A stretch of 64,000 nucleotides of DNA from Amphritea pacifica (GCF_016924145.1 NZ_JAFFZO010000002.1:124001-188000); one strand, 5' to 3'; shown: positions 18,281 to 31,351, numbered from the stretch's first letter. Numbers and translations are program-made. Notes: a model not told the origin generated them from the sequence alone.

Positions 18281-19401
18281 AGTGATTCTCCGTCAATCTG
18301 CTGCTGGCAGATCGCTAATTGAGCTTGACTGATCGCGTTACCCAGTGCTTTACCTTGAAAACCCTGTGCCATTAACTGCGTCGGGTCGATCTGTTGTAAT
18401 GCCTGGAGTAACAGGGGTAGTTGCTGCTTTACGCTGTTGTCGTTATTGCAGATCACTGCGCAGCCCTGCAACAGAAGACTAAGGTGTTCGCTGCGTCTGA
18501 GCAGATCAAGGTTCTTAACCAGTTCGAGCCGCTGAATGGCGTTGAGCTGATTGAAGTGACAAAGCTGATCTGCATGATTGCAGAACTGTAAAGCCATGTC
18601 CCTGTATGCATTGGGCGCCCGTCGCTGGTCGCAAAAAAGTTTAACTTTCTGACTGCGTTGCTCAGCCGGCGTTGCCGCAAATGAGCGGCGCAGGAGTATT
18701 GCAAATCGCACACGGGGATCGCTTGCCTGACTTACCTGAGAAAGGGTATTCGAATCCTGGGCGGCAGGTAACAGTTCAGGAAAAAGTACTGCCAGGGCGT
18801 CTGTCTGCATCAGGGTACACAGGAACTGCTGCGGTGCACTTTCACTTAGTGCTCGTTGAAACTCTTGCCATACTCTCTCTGTGCTCAGGTGCTGCAGCTC
18901 ATCACTATGGGAAAGCTGTTGCATCAGGCTCAGGGTTTCCGGCGCAATTTGGAAACCCAGTGGGGCATAGCGCGCCAGAAAGCGGGCAACCCTGAGCACC
19001 CGCAAGGGGTCTTCGGAAAACGCGGGAGAGACATGTCGAAGGCGTTTTAACTGCAGATCTTGCTGGCCGTTGTAAGGATCGATGATCGTGCCGTCATCGG
19101 CCATCGCCATGGCGTTGATGGTCAGATCGCGACGGATAAGATCCTCTTCAAGTGTGACGTCCGGACTGGCATGGTAGAGAAAGCCGGTATAACCTTTGCC
19201 TGACTTTCGCTCGGTGCGGGCCAGGGCATACTCTTCGCCACTGTCCGGATGGATAAATACCGGAAAGTCCTTACCGACAGGGCGGAACCCCTGTTGCAGC
19301 ATCTGCTCCGGCGTGGTGCCCACCACCACCCAATCCCGGTCATACACCGGATAACCCAGCAGACTGTCTCTAACGGCTCCGCCAACCAGATAGGTTTGCA
19401 T
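18277..19401 (-). CDS. cca: CCA-adding tRNA nucleotidyltransferase
   Basis: A 374-residue class II nucleotidyltransferase that adds or repairs the 3' CCA of tRNAs. The [10 protein letters not shown] motif with the metal-binding D21-x-D23 pair starts at residue 7, and [12 protein letters not shown], the RRD nucleotide-binding region and a head/neck domain ([15 protein letters not shown]) follow. Compared with E. coli Cca (412 aa), the C-terminal part lacks a recognisable HD motif, so the phosphatase/phosphodiesterase activities of the multifunctional enzyme are probably absent. It lies 3 bp from glpE and overlaps the pteridine reductase gene. Confidence 0.92.
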   Translation of the reverse strand: MQTYLVGGAVRDSLLGYPVYDRDWVVVGTTPEQMLQQGFRPVGKDFPVFIHPDSGEEYALARTERKSGKGYTGFLYHASPDVTLEEDLIRRDLTINAMAMADDGTIIDPYNGQQDLQLKRLRHVSPAFSEDPLRVLRVARFLARYAPLGFQIAPETLSLMQQLSHSDELQHLSTERVWQEFQRALSESAPQQFLCTLMQTDALAVLFPELLPAAQDSNTLSQVSQASDPRVRFAILLRRSFAATPAEQRSQKVKLFCDQRRAPNAYRDMALQFCNHADQLCHFNQLNAIQRLELVKNLDLLRRSEHLSLLLQGCAVICNNDNSVKQQLPLLLQALQQIDPTQLMAQGFQGKALGNAISQAQLAICQQQIDGESL

Positions 19402-19404
19402 GGT

Positions 19405-19725
19405 TTAGCTGTTGGAGCACAGCTCAGGTCGGCTGGCTTGCCAGAGTTCAAAACCGCCATCCAGACTGTATACCTGATCAAAGCCCTGCTGAATCAGAAA
19501 GCCGGCGGCTGACTGGCTGCTGAAACCGTGATAGCAGCAGACGATTACGGGAGCATCCATATCCGCAGACTGGATAAAATCGTGCAGTGTGTCATTGCTC
19601 AGGTGAATGGCATTCCTGATATGGCTTTGCTGATAGCTTTGCGGATCGCGGATATCGGCGACTAGCGCGCCTTCAGCGATCAGTTGCTCGGCTCTGACGA
19701 TATCGATACATTCAAAGTTGTCCAT
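19405..19725 (-). CDS. glpE: Thiosulfate sulfurtransferase GlpE (single-domain rhodanese)
   Basis: A 106-residue rhodanese. The active-site loop CYHGFSS (second Cys of VIVCCYHGFSSQ) corresponds to CYHGNSS of E. coli GlpE. The conserved VADIRDPQSYQQSHIRNAIHL motif precedes it. It transfers sulfane sulfur from thiosulfate to cyanide or thiol acceptors in the cytoplasm. Its ATG shares a base with the apaH stop (TGATG), so the two are coupled, in the same order as in Pseudomonas. Confidence 0.92.
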   Translation of the reverse strand: MDNFECIDIVRAEQLIAEGALVADIRDPQSYQQSHIRNAIHLSNDTLHDFIQSADMDAPVIVCCYHGFSSQSAAGFLIQQGFDQVYSLDGGFELWQASRPELCSNS

Positions 19726-20546
19726 CAGTTGCCATACCTCATATTACTATTGACAGAAAATAATGCCTGATCCTCAAGTCGCAGAGCGGTGAGTTTACCT
19801 CCCCAGACACAGCCGGTATCGAGTGCAAAGACATTTTCTGTCTCTGCTTTTCCCTCCAGTGCAGCCCAGTGACCGAAGATCAGTTTTGTTTCATGCAGGG
19901 TTTTTCCTTCGTGGCTGAACCAGGGGCGAAAGCCGGTTGGCTGGCTGGATAAGGTGCCTTTAGCGGAAAACTCCATTCTACCCATGCTGTCGCAAAAGCG
20001 CATTCGGGTAAAGTAGTTAGTAATGGTTCTGAGCCGGTCCCAGCCTTTCAGTTTACCCGACCAGCAGGCCGGCTGGTTGCCATACATATGCTTGAAAAAC
20101 TCCGTGGCCAGAGTGCTCTGCAGAATAGTTTCAACCTCTCTGGCCCGCTTGCTGGCTTTTCCCAGAGACCACTGGGGAGGGATCCCCGCATGAACCATGG
20201 TATACCCAAGCTGCTCATCGGTGATTAACAGCGGCTGGTGTCGCAGCCACTTCATCAGCTGTTTGGCATCGGGGGCATTGAGGATATCATGAAAGGTGTC
20301 AGATCGTTTGGGTCTGATCGCCTTGTGATAAACCGCCAGCAAATGCAGATCGTGGTTGCCCAGTGTTACCGTCACCCGGTCCCGGATGCTATAGAGGAAG
20401 CGTAGGGTTTGCAGGGATTTTGGCCCCCGGTTTACCAGATCACCCGCCAGCCAGAGTCGGTCGGTATCGCCAAAACCGACGGCTTCAAGGAGTGCCTGTA
20501 GTTCATCATAGCAGCCTTGAATATCTCCGATTGCATAGGTAGCCAC
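19725..20546 (-). CDS. apaH: Diadenosine tetraphosphatase (symmetrical)
   Basis: I chose the GTG at 20546 as the start. It follows a GAGGA site, lies after the apaG stop, and gives VATYAIGDIQGCYDEL aligned with the E. coli ApaH start; the longer ATG at 20606 would overlap apaG. The 273-residue product has metallophosphoesterase motifs GDIQGC, LAGDLVNRGPKS and LGNHDLH and hydrolyses Ap4A to two ADP. The first motif has Gln in place of the usual His (GDxHG), a variant also known in Pseudomonas ApaH. It sits between apaG and glpE. Confidence 0.93.
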   Translation of the reverse strand: MATYAIGDIQGCYDELQALLEAVGFGDTDRLWLAGDLVNRGPKSLQTLRFLYSIRDRVTVTLGNHDLHLLAVYHKAIRPKRSDTFHDILNAPDAKQLMKWLRHQPLLITDEQLGYTMVHAGIPPQWSLGKASKRAREVETILQSTLATEFFKHMYGNQPACWSGKLKGWDRLRTITNYFTRMRFCDSMGRMEFSAKGTLSSQPTGFRPWFSHEGKTLHETKLIFGHWAALEGKAETENVFALDTGCVWGGKLTALRLEDQALFSVNSNMRYGN

Positions 20547-20556
20547 AGCGCTATCC

Positions 20557-20943
20557 TCAGTGCAGGGCGTTAGGGAGCGCCAGGGTAAAAGGTTCAATAT
20601 CTGCATTGAACGTCTGGCCGTCGTTGGTTTTCATCTGATAGTGGCCCTGCATACTGCCCACTCGCGTTGCCAGTACTGTACCGCTTGTGTAACTGTAGCT
20701 TTGCTGAGGTTCTATCACCGGTTGCTCGCCGATAACGCCTTCGCCCTCAACCTCCTGAACCTGCTCGTCACCATCGACAATCAGCCAGCGGCGGCGTAGT
20801 AGCTGAACCGGCTGAGAGTCATGGTTGGTAATGGTTATATGATAGGAAAAAACATAGCGTTTTTTGTCCGGGTCAGACTGCTCCGGCAAATAGGCTGTTT
20901 CCACCTGGATAGCGATGTTGTGAGATATCTCTGAGAGGATCAT
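20557..20943 (-). CDS. apaG: ApaG family protein
   Basis: A 128-residue ApaG with the FN3-like beta fold. It has the YVFSYHITITN strand, the LLRRRWLIVDG motif, VEGEGVIGEQPVI and the glycine loop near VGSMQGHYQM. Its biochemical function is not established, although it is almost always coupled to apaH and rsmA as here. The gap to apaH is 10 bp and to rsmA 19 bp. Confidence 0.95.
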   Translation of the reverse strand: MILSEISHNIAIQVETAYLPEQSDPDKKRYVFSYHITITNHDSQPVQLLRRRWLIVDGDEQVQEVEGEGVIGEQPVIEPQQSYSYTSGTVLATRVGSMQGHYQMKTNDGQTFNADIEPFTLALPNALH

Positions 20944-20962
20944 ATTGTTTCGTTATAAGTTG

Positions 20963-21763
20963 TTATTTACTGCTCAGATAATCACTTATCCGGATGAAGT
21001 CAGTCAGGGCGAGACGTTCCGGACGCAGGCCCGGGTCAATCCCCAGCGATTCGATCCCGGCGGCATCAAGCAGTGGCTTAAGGTTATTTCGCAGGGTCTT
21101 CCTGCGCTGGCCAAACGCGGTGCGGACCACGGCCTCCAGCTTGCTGATATCCTGTGCCTTATGAGGCAGCTCTTTATAAGGTATCAGGCGGACAATAGCG
21201 GAATCAACCTTGGGGGCAGGATCAAAGGCATGGGGGGGCACAAGAAACAGTGGTTCTACCTGGCAGTAATACTGCGCCATGATGCCCAGGCGACCATAGG
21301 CACTGTCGCCAGGTTGTGCTGCCAGCCGGTCTACCACCTCTTTCTGTAGCATAAAGTGCATATCATCAATCTGATCCGCATAGCTGAGCAGGTGAAAGAT
21401 CAGTGGTGTAGAGATGTTATAAGGCAGGTTGCCGACGACACGCAACTGTTCGCCCTGCTGTTGCAGGGTGGCGAAGTCAAACTTCAGGGCGTCACCCTCA
21501 TGGATGGTGAACTTGTCCGCATAGCTGAAAAATTTGGTGCGCAGTATTGGTATCAGGTCGCGGTCCAGCTCCACTACATCGAGCCGCTGGCAAAGATCCA
21601 GTAACTCTTCGGTAATGGCTCCCAGTCCCGGGCCGATCTCGACCAGATGTTGAGTTTCGCCAGGCGAAATGGCTCTGATAATCCGGCGGATAATGCCCTG
21701 GTCCTGAAGAAAGTTCTGACCAAAACGTTTACGGGCTTTATGGCCTGCGGGTTTATTACTCAT
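20963..21763 (-). CDS. rsmA: 16S rRNA dimethyladenosine transferase
   Basis: A 266-residue KsgA/RsmA methyltransferase that dimethylates two adjacent adenosines in helix 45 of 16S rRNA. The SAM-binding motif VEIGPGLGAITEEL, the catalytic NLPYNIS and the C-terminal FGQRRKTLRNNLK are all present. The N-terminal HKARKRFGQNFL motif is canonical. It follows pdxA with a 4-bp gap, as in E. coli and Pseudomonas. Confidence 0.97.
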   Translation of the reverse strand: MSNKPAGHKARKRFGQNFLQDQGIIRRIIRAISPGETQHLVEIGPGLGAITEELLDLCQRLDVVELDRDLIPILRTKFFSYADKFTIHEGDALKFDFATLQQQGEQLRVVGNLPYNISTPLIFHLLSYADQIDDMHFMLQKEVVDRLAAQPGDSAYGRLGIMAQYYCQVEPLFLVPPHAFDPAPKVDSAIVRLIPYKELPHKAQDISKLEAVVRTAFGQRRKTLRNNLKPLLDAAGIESLGIDPGLRPERLALTDFIRISDYLSSK

Positions 21764-21767
21764 TCAT

Positions 21768-22763
21768 TCATCCGGTGGTATGACGGTTAGCCGACATCTC
21801 GGCGGCATAATTAATAGCGGTTAAGAGGCTGCCGCAATCGGCTTTTCCTGTGCCAGCCAGATCCAGGGCGGTACCATGATCCACTGAGGTGCGGATAATC
21901 GGCATCCCCAGCGTAATATTAACCGCCCGGCCAAAACCTTTATATTTCAGGACCGGCAGTCCCTGATCATGATACATTGCCAGCACGGCGTCAGCGGTAT
22001 CCAGCAGTTTATCGGTAAACAGTGTATCCGCTGGTAATGGATCACTCAGATTGTAACCCTGAGCCCGGAGCCGGTCGATCACCGGTTGAATCACATCAAT
22101 CTCTTCCCGTCCCATGTGGCCGCTTTCTCCGGCGTGGGGGTTCAGCCCGGCGATCAGGATTCTTGGGTTGTGCACACCAAAGCTGCGCTGCAGCTCCTGA
22201 TGCAAGACGGTCAGAACCTCCTCTAACAACGGTTGGGTAATCGCTGCAGGAACGGCTGCCAGTGGCAGGTGGGTGGTGGCCAGTGCAACCCGTAAACCCT
22301 CGGTTGCCAGCATCATCACCACCTTGCTGCTGTGGGTCAGTAGTTCGAGAAACTCGGTATGGCCGCTAAACGGGATGCCGGCATCGTTGATCACCCCTTT
22401 ATGGACCGGAGCCGTTACTAACGCCGCGAACTCGCCACTCTGACAGCCCTGGGTTGCGCGGGTCAGGGTGTCGAGAATGTAGCGGGCATTAGCCGGGTTC
22501 AGCTGTCCTGGTGTAGCGGTCTTTACCAGGCAGACCGGTTCAATCCATAAGGTGCCGGGTGCGGTCGGGCTAACCGGCTCCTCCGCATTATAGGGGATCA
22601 GCGTGATTGGCAGATTTAGTAAGCGGGCCCGGGCCTGCATCATCAGCGGGTCGGCAATCACCACCAGTTGGTGGTCGTGCCCCTGCTGGGCGATCTGAAT
22701 ACATAGGTCCGGCCCGATCCCGGCCGGTTCGCCCGGGGTCAGGGCCAGTCTGTAGATGGACAT
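21768..22763 (-). CDS. pdxA: 4-hydroxythreonine-4-phosphate dehydrogenase
   Basis: A 331-residue PdxA of the isocitrate-dehydrogenase-like fold, acting in pyridoxal 5'-phosphate synthesis. It opens with [13 protein letters not shown] and contains the metal-site sequences HTEFL, LNPHAGE and MYHDQGL. The C-terminal [16 protein letters not shown] is the substrate-binding segment. It sits between surA (5-bp gap) and rsmA in a conserved run. Confidence 0.97.
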   Translation of the reverse strand: MSIYRLALTPGEPAGIGPDLCIQIAQQGHDHQLVVIADPLMMQARARLLNLPITLIPYNAEEPVSPTAPGTLWIEPVCLVKTATPGQLNPANARYILDTLTRATQGCQSGEFAALVTAPVHKGVINDAGIPFSGHTEFLELLTHSSKVVMMLATEGLRVALATTHLPLAAVPAAITQPLLEEVLTVLHQELQRSFGVHNPRILIAGLNPHAGESGHMGREEIDVIQPVIDRLRAQGYNLSDPLPADTLFTDKLLDTADAVLAMYHDQGLPVLKYKGFGRAVNITLGMPIIRTSVDHGTALDLAGTGKADCGSLLTAINYAAEMSANRHTTG

Positions 22764-22768
22764 CTGAA

Positions 22769-24064
22769 TTATTTAATCTCGATATAGGCCTGAGAGCGGA
22801 TTTCCCGCAGCCAGTTTTGCAACTCTTCGTTAAACTTTCGCTGACGGATGGTGGCCCTGGCCTGATTGGTCTTCATCTCTTCGCCCATATCCTGCTGGCG
22901 TCGATCTTCAACTTTGAGAATATGCCAGCCAAACCGGGATTCAAACGGCGCGCTTATCTTGCCCGGTGCGGTGTCAAACATTACCTCTTCAAACTCAGGC
23001 ACCATCTGCCCTGCCTGTGTCCAGCCCAGGTCGCCGCCCAGTGAGCCGCTTCCCGGATCGTCGCTATACTGTTTCGCCAACTCTTCGAACGGCTCTCCCT
23101 GTTGCAGTTTCCGGTAGAGTGACTCTATCTCCCGGCGGGTCTGTGCCGGAGAGCGGATCTCATTTGGCGTCAGCAGGATATGTTTTACCTTAACCTGATC
23201 AACCAGCTGTACTGAACCGCCTTTTTTATCATTAACCTTCAGGATATGAAAACCGCTGGGGCTGCGCAGTGGGGCGCTAAATTCACCAGGACTAAGTTTT
23301 TTAACCACCGCGGCAAACTCTTCCGGCATCTCATTGAGTTTGCGCCAGCCAATCTCTCCCCCTTTCAGGGCGTTGGGGCCCTTGGATTGAGCAACCGCTG
23401 TTTCTGCGAAATTGGCGCCGTTTTTCAGTGCTGTGGCGATCTCGTTTGCCTGCTGTTGTGCCGCCTGAATCATCTGCGCAGTCGCCTGTAGCGGTACTGC
23501 AATGAGTATCTGTGAAAGGTTGTAGGTCGCGGCACTCAGCTGTTCACCCTGCTGAGAGTTGAGGTAGTTATCAATCTCCTGCTGGGAGACATTGATGCGA
23601 CTGTTAACAATGCGCTGTTGAATGCGCTGGATAAGCATCTCGTTGCGGATCTGCTGGCGCGCCTGAGCATAATCCTGACCTTCAGCGATCAGGGCTTCGC
23701 GAAACTGTTCCAGAGTGAGATTAGAGCTGGCAGCGATCCGTTCCATTGAGGCATTCAGTTCGCTGTCACTGATACGGATACCTCGTTCTGCGCCGATCTG
23801 TAGCTGGATATTGTCCAGAATCAGTCGATCAAGGACCTGGCTTTGCAGGGTTTGTTCATCCGGCAGTGCACGGCCCTGAGAGCTGAGGCGGGACTTTATC
23901 ATCGCTTCACGGTCGTTCAGTTCGCTTTGCAGCACAATATCATCATTTACAATTGCAACGATGCGGTCCAGTGGGGTATCTGCGGCGCTGGCCGAGATGC
24001 TGAGGCCCAAAAGAAGGGCAGCCATACCTGGCTTTAGTTTTTCTATGAGATTAGTAGTCATCAT
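22769..24064 (-). CDS. surA: Periplasmic chaperone and peptidyl-prolyl isomerase SurA
   Basis: I chose the ATG at 24064, which gives [20 protein letters not shown] and a signal peptide ending SISASA-AD. The longer frame from 24121 would run deep into lptD. The 431-residue product (E. coli SurA 428 aa) has the N-terminal chaperone helix region with [14 protein letters not shown] and two parvulin (PpiC) domains at about residues 175-275 and 285-385, plus the C-terminal helix. SurA escorts outer-membrane barrels, including LptD encoded just upstream and overlapping by 14 bp, to BamA. Confidence 0.95.
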   Translation of the reverse strand: MMTTNLIEKLKPGMAALLLGLSISASAADTPLDRIVAIVNDDIVLQSELNDREAMIKSRLSSQGRALPDEQTLQSQVLDRLILDNIQLQIGAERGIRISDSELNASMERIAASSNLTLEQFREALIAEGQDYAQARQQIRNEMLIQRIQQRIVNSRINVSQQEIDNYLNSQQGEQLSAATYNLSQILIAVPLQATAQMIQAAQQQANEIATALKNGANFAETAVAQSKGPNALKGGEIGWRKLNEMPEEFAAVVKKLSPGEFSAPLRSPSGFHILKVNDKKGGSVQLVDQVKVKHILLTPNEIRSPAQTRREIESLYRKLQQGEPFEELAKQYSDDPGSGSLGGDLGWTQAGQMVPEFEEVMFDTAPGKISAPFESRFGWHILKVEDRRQQDMGEEMKTNQARATIRQRKFNEELQNWLREIRSQAYIEIK

Positions 24065-26696
24065 TCTCTTCACGTTCTTTAAAGCCGATAATATCTTCCA
24101 GCACCGAGGTGCCACCGCCAACGGTGCCGAGGCCTTTCAGGATAAATTGCAGAAACAGTGCACTGTCTTCCCTTCCTCCGCTATCATCCTCTATCCACTT
24201 ACGGGCGGCAACCCGAACTTTCCAGCAGCAACTGGCATACTCAAGGCCTAGCAGCGCTTCAGGTGTCTGGGAGTGTTCCATATCCTCCTGCCAGCGCCCC
24301 ATCAGGGTCCACTCCGGTGCCAGTGGCCAGATAAATGAGAGTTCCGCCTGGCTGCGAACGTCTTCCCGGTAGCGATAACTGAATCCGATAACCTTATTGA
24401 GGGATGGAGTGTAACGTACTTTGAAGTTGCTCTCTAATGGATTAAAGCCACTTCGATCCAGTTCGGTATCGACCGACAGTCGCAGTTCAGAGTAGGGGTT
24501 CCAGTAGGCTTCTGCCGCGTAGTTGGACTGATCCTCTGTATCGACACTGGTATCGCCATTAAGTTGCACGGTGCGGTCAGCAAAATAGTATGCCTGGGCC
24601 ACTCCGACACGGGCTATTTCGCTGCCATCGTTGCTGAAAAAGCCTGAACTGAGACCGACAGAGATTTGCTGATTATCACTGACTTTATCGAGGCCGGTAA
24701 AGCGGTTTTCCCGGAACAACCCCTGATAGCTGAAATCTGCTTCGGCGGTATCAAAATCCGGGATCCCCTGCTGGTTTTCCCGCTGGCTGTAGAGGGTGAA
24801 CAGGCGGGGTTCAAAGGTCTGTGTGTAGTTGTCCAGCTGACGTTCGAACACCAGCCCGGAATCGATACTGAATACTCCTGTGGCCCGGTTAATACTATCG
24901 TCCTGTCCGGCGACCTGATCCTGCAGATCGTAATGGCTTAACCAGTAACTCATCTTCGGTGTCAGGTAACCCCAGGACCAGAGCATCGGCAGACTGACTG
25001 CAGGTTGAACATGTAACCGGCTGCCAGTCACCCGGTCAAGGCCGCTCAGGTCATCGATTTTTCGCTCAAAGCGGGTCACATCTGCCAGGTAACTGAATAC
25101 CACTTCCTCTCCCAGTTTATAACCGTAGTTGCCGTTAACCTGTAGCTGTGGCATACGCTGGTAGGGTGATTTACTGTCATTGATGGTCTGATAGCTGTGG
25201 GCACGTAACGTGGCCGACCAGTGTTCACGGGTGTAGGTTGTTTCTGCCCGTTGATCAAGATGGGTGGAACGATCCACCGCCAGACTGGAGCCAAGGTCAT
25301 CAAAATATTTTTTGTCGCTGACGGCAGTGTAATCCACCAGACTGCTCCAGGCTCCCTGGCTTCCGGTATGGTCGATACCCACCAGCCATCGATCACGGTC
25401 CGCCTGGGTATCATCAACTAATAAGCCGGTGCTGAGAATTTGCTTACCATAGTGATTCAGATGACGGAACTCATTCTCCAGCAACAGCCCCCGTTCAGTG
25501 AAGATTTTCGGTGTCAGAGTATCATCGTAGTTGGGTGCCAGATTGAAATAGTAGGGTGTAGCTAACTCAAGCCCATCTTCATTGGAGTAACCCAGAGAGG
25601 GAAACAGAAAGCCCGAATGACGCAGATCATCAATGGGGAACTCGATATAGGGAAAATAAAACACCGGGGTATCGGCCACTTTCAGGGTGGCGTTGCGCGC
25701 TGTACCAAAACCTCTGTTGGGATCAAGCACCAGCGAACTTGAAGCAATTTTCCAACTTTCATCGTTCGGCGGACAGGTGGTGTAACTGCTGTGTTCCATC
25801 CTTATCCGGTTGTCCTTCAGTCGAATAATGCGTTTGGCTTCGCCGCGCAGGGAGCGCTCATGAACCACATAGTCTGCATCGCTGACCACGGTTTCCCCAC
25901 TGATGGCATTGGTCTGTGCCTTAGAGCCTCGCAGCAACAGTCCGGGCTCACGATACTGAATATTACCGTTCATGGTGATCTGATTGGAGATCTGATCGAC
26001 CTCTGCGGAATCGCTGCGCAAAAAATGTCCCCGCTGACGTAACTCAACATTACCCTCGAGCCGGGTCAGACCTCCTAGCTGGGTTTCAGAGCTATCAGCA
26101 TCCACCGTGAGGCTGGCATCATCTTCTGCGGGTAGCTGCGAATCCGGTTCAATATAGACCCCATAACACGCCTTTGACGCACCGGTGATGGGGTACCAGT
26201 CCTGCTCGGCATAGCGGATATCACTCAGATCAGCTTTTTGGGTCGCGGTTTCAATTACCGGCAGATCACTGCTCCGGCTGGCTGCATCGGCAGGGGCTGC
26301 TACCCTGGTCCGGGAGCTCTGTTCTGCAGCAGCCCCGGTAGTGGGCTGATTATCCAGGCAGGACCAACCGCCTGAAGCATTTGCTTCGCACAGCCATGCA
26401 CCGCCGATTTGCTGCTGATAAGCGGGATCAGGCGTGGCTGTATCTGTTTTGGTGGCTGCAGCGTTGTCGGTTACTGGCAGCGCCTCTGCCGGAGCCTCCG
26501 GGAGTTGTCCTTCCTGGTCCGTGAGGGGATTGGTCCGATCCGGCTGGTCGCACTGCCAGTTCTGACCATTCTCCATGGTACAGGTCCAAAGCGCATCGCG
26601 GATGCCGGAATCGGTTTCGGCGGCCAACAGGACTGCGGGCATTGCAGCAATGATCGCCAATGTAAGTGTGTAGGAAGAACGTCTTGAAAACGGCAT
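24051..26696 (-). CDS. lptD: LPS assembly outer-membrane protein LptD
   Basis: An 881-residue LptD that with LptE inserts lipopolysaccharide into the outer leaflet. It has a signal peptide (MPFSRRSSYTLTLAIIAAMPAVLLA), an N-terminal OstA/jellyroll domain (about 170-320) and a large beta barrel to the C-terminus. The C-terminal vicinal cysteine pair (ASCCW) needed for disulfide assembly is present. Before the jellyroll there are two short cysteine-bounded motifs (WTCTMENGQNWQC and WLCEANASGGWSC), making it about 100 residues longer than E. coli LptD (784 aa). It overlaps surA and is divergent from amgK. Confidence 0.96.
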   Translation of the reverse strand: MPFSRRSSYTLTLAIIAAMPAVLLAAETDSGIRDALWTCTMENGQNWQCDQPDRTNPLTDQEGQLPEAPAEALPVTDNAAATKTDTATPDPAYQQQIGGAWLCEANASGGWSCLDNQPTTGAAAEQSSRTRVAAPADAASRSSDLPVIETATQKADLSDIRYAEQDWYPITGASKACYGVYIEPDSQLPAEDDASLTVDADSSETQLGGLTRLEGNVELRQRGHFLRSDSAEVDQISNQITMNGNIQYREPGLLLRGSKAQTNAISGETVVSDADYVVHERSLRGEAKRIIRLKDNRIRMEHSSYTTCPPNDESWKIASSSLVLDPNRGFGTARNATLKVADTPVFYFPYIEFPIDDLRHSGFLFPSLGYSNEDGLELATPYYFNLAPNYDDTLTPKIFTERGLLLENEFRHLNHYGKQILSTGLLVDDTQADRDRWLVGIDHTGSQGAWSSLVDYTAVSDKKYFDDLGSSLAVDRSTHLDQRAETTYTREHWSATLRAHSYQTINDSKSPYQRMPQLQVNGNYGYKLGEEVVFSYLADVTRFERKIDDLSGLDRVTGSRLHVQPAVSLPMLWSWGYLTPKMSYWLSHYDLQDQVAGQDDSINRATGVFSIDSGLVFERQLDNYTQTFEPRLFTLYSQRENQQGIPDFDTAEADFSYQGLFRENRFTGLDKVSDNQQISVGLSSGFFSNDGSEIARVGVAQAYYFADRTVQLNGDTSVDTEDQSNYAAEAYWNPYSELRLSVDTELDRSGFNPLESNFKVRYTPSLNKVIGFSYRYREDVRSQAELSFIWPLAPEWTLMGRWQEDMEHSQTPEALLGLEYASCCWKVRVAARKWIEDDSGGREDSALFLQFILKGLGTVGGGTSVLEDIIGFKEREENDDY

Positions 26697-26829
26697 TCAG
26701 ATTGTCCATTAGGAAGCGCAGAAAAAGCGTCTATTTCCCTTATCGCTAAACCTTGATTCGAGTAACATACCCTATAGAGCATGGCATGATAAAACATTCA
26801 GCTATAACAACGCTAGGGGATTGATAGAT

Positions 26830-29409
<2,580 letters not shown>

Positions 29410-29424
29410 GGAGGCTGTCTCCGG

Positions 29425-30531
29425 TTAGTTTAGCTGGCCTGAGCCGGGAGTGAGTTCCATTGCTTCAGCTTTAGGGGGCTCCGGTTTTCGGGTATCGAGA
29501 ATATGGGTTTTCAGAATGCCTCTGAGCTGTTGTGTTAGCCAAAGCGGCTCTCTGCGGGGATCGGCACTACGCTGATTCAGGCGGATCTGCCGGTACCCCT
29601 TGTTGCCACTTCGGCGTGCGGTGCGTTTTCGCAGACTGGCCTGCTGTTGCTGGACACTGTTGCGGTCAAACCACAGATCCAGTATCGGAGATTTAGCATC
29701 TGAGATCATCTGTAGCAGGTTGGGCGCGTTTTTATCGTCCACCTGAGCCGGGTCAAGCAGTACCAGAAAACGGTTGGCCTGAGTTTCATCCTGCATGAAA
29801 TAGTACATCGCCCAGACAGCCCCTTCGCCTACACCGAGAATGATTTGAACGTCCCCTTGTATATCAGCCAGTTGGCCGGACGCTTGCTGGCCAAGCGCTG
29901 TAACCATTTTTTTGTATTCCAACAGCCTTTTCTCAGCATTAGCGTTATCAGGAACCGATGTTGTTGCATAGCTGGCTTGCTGATCTTTTATGGCTGTCGG
30001 ATCCGCTGGTTGGGGAGAAGTGTTGCTGTTTGTCTCCCCTGCGGGTGTTTGAACCTTACGTATATCCTGCAGTGTTGGCAGGGTTCGTCGAGGAATCTGT
30101 TGCTCTGGCTGGTCGGGCAGGGTGATGCTCAGTGTGTTCCAGCCATATTCGGTGAGCTGAGTGCGAAGAGGATGCACAATGGCTGGCCAGTCAGCACTGG
30201 TGGCTCTGTCAGGGAAGATCAGAACACTGCCGGCGGGTGATGAGCTGGCTGCGCGCAGCAGTAAAGCCAGTTGTTTATGCTCCCCGGCCTCCAGCCAGAT
30301 TACTTCGGTTTCCGGGCTTTGTGCCTGAGCAAGATCCTGCTGCTGTTGTTGCCGCAGATCCGGCATGATCCGGACTGCTGCGTCAGTCTGATTGTTAGCC
30401 GCTGCTGTCTCTGTATTTTCGGGCGCACTGTTTTCGCCGGAGCTTTGGTCGGCATCATTGCCCTGTGCTCCATGCAGCGTTGCCGATGAAGATAAAAAGA
30501 GTGCAAAAATCAGTGCTTTATTTGGTTTCAT
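29425..30531 (-). CDS. DUF3530 family exported protein
   Basis: I prefer the ATG at 30531, which gives a signal peptide (MKPNKALIFALFLSSSATLHGA). The longer starts at 30552 and 30606 have no better ribosome binding site, and the last overlaps the rpe leader. The 368-residue product has a Gln/Ala-rich low-complexity region, then an alpha/beta-hydrolase-like part with LLLRAASSSPAGSVLIFPD and LGVGEGAVWAMYYF (a GxGxG elbow lacking an obvious Ser nucleophile). This fits DUF3530. Function is unknown. The protein probably works in the periplasm. Confidence 0.72.
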   Translation of the reverse strand: MKPNKALIFALFLSSSATLHGAQGNDADQSSGENSAPENTETAAANNQTDAAVRIMPDLRQQQQQDLAQAQSPETEVIWLEAGEHKQLALLLRAASSSPAGSVLIFPDRATSADWPAIVHPLRTQLTEYGWNTLSITLPDQPEQQIPRRTLPTLQDIRKVQTPAGETNSNTSPQPADPTAIKDQQASYATTSVPDNANAEKRLLEYKKMVTALGQQASGQLADIQGDVQIILGVGEGAVWAMYYFMQDETQANRFLVLLDPAQVDDKNAPNLLQMISDAKSPILDLWFDRNSVQQQQASLRKRTARRSGNKGYRQIRLNQRSADPRREPLWLTQQLRGILKTHILDTRKPEPPKAEAMELTPGSGQLN

Positions 30532-30646
30532 GGTGGGATTATTAAAGAGCATGCGAGGATTAGCAAGGGTGAAAGTCGGTTGAGTTTCAATGTGTGCACA
30601 GTACAATAGCCGGATTCCTCTTCCTACTACTTTCCGAGTTACGCTA

Positions 30647-31318
30647 ATGGCTGATTATAAGATTGCTCCATCGATTCTTTCTGCAGACTTCGCCCGCCTG
30701 GGTGAAGAGGTTGAAAATGTGCTTGCCGCGGGGGCTGATTATGTCCATTTTGACGTTATGGATAACCATTATGTCCCTAACCTGACCATTGGTCCGATGG
30801 TTTGCAAAGCGCTGCGTAACCACGGCATTCAGGCCCCGATCGATGTGCATCTGATGGTCAAACCGGTGGATCGCCTGATAGGTGATTTCATTGACGCTGG
30901 CGCCAGCATTATCACTTTTCATCCAGAGGGGTCTGAACATATTGACCGTTCATTGCAGATGATCCGGGATGGAGGATGCAGATCGGGGCTGGTATTTAAC
31001 CCGGCGACTCCTCTGAGCTATCTCGATTATGTGATGGACAAGGTGGATATGATTCTCCTGATGTCGGTAAACCCGGGGTTTGGCGGCCAGAAATTTATAC
31101 CCGCGACGCTGGATAAGCTGAAACAGGCACGGAAGATGATTGACCAGAGCGGTTACGATATCCGTCTTGAAGTGGATGGCGGCGTGGGTATTGGTAATAT
31201 TGCCGGGATTGCGGCAGCCGGGGCGGATACCTTCGTTGCCGGTTCAGCCATTTTCAATACCGATGACTATAAAGCCACTATCGATAAGATGCGTGCTGAA
31301 CTGGCTTGCGTGAGCTGA
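30647..31318 (+). CDS. rpe: Ribulose-phosphate 3-epimerase
   Basis: A 223-residue TIM barrel that interconverts ribulose-5-phosphate and xylulose-5-phosphate. It has [16 protein letters not shown], the metal-binding [18 protein letters not shown] and the VDGGV and GSAIF phosphate-binding motifs. The ATG at 30647 matches the E. coli start, so the upstream frame to 30590 is leader. It is followed 33 bp on by gph, the same pair as in E. coli and Pseudomonas. Confidence 0.97.
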   Translation: MADYKIAPSILSADFARLGEEVENVLAAGADYVHFDVMDNHYVPNLTIGPMVCKALRNHGIQAPIDVHLMVKPVDRLIGDFIDAGASIITFHPEGSEHIDRSLQMIRDGGCRSGLVFNPATPLSYLDYVMDKVDMILLMSVNPGFGGQKFIPATLDKLKQARKMIDQSGYDIRLEVDGGVGIGNIAGIAAAGADTFVAGSAIFNTDDYKATIDKMRAELACVS

Positions 31319-31351
31319 TCCGTTGGAAAGCAAGCAGGGATTGGGCTTCTG

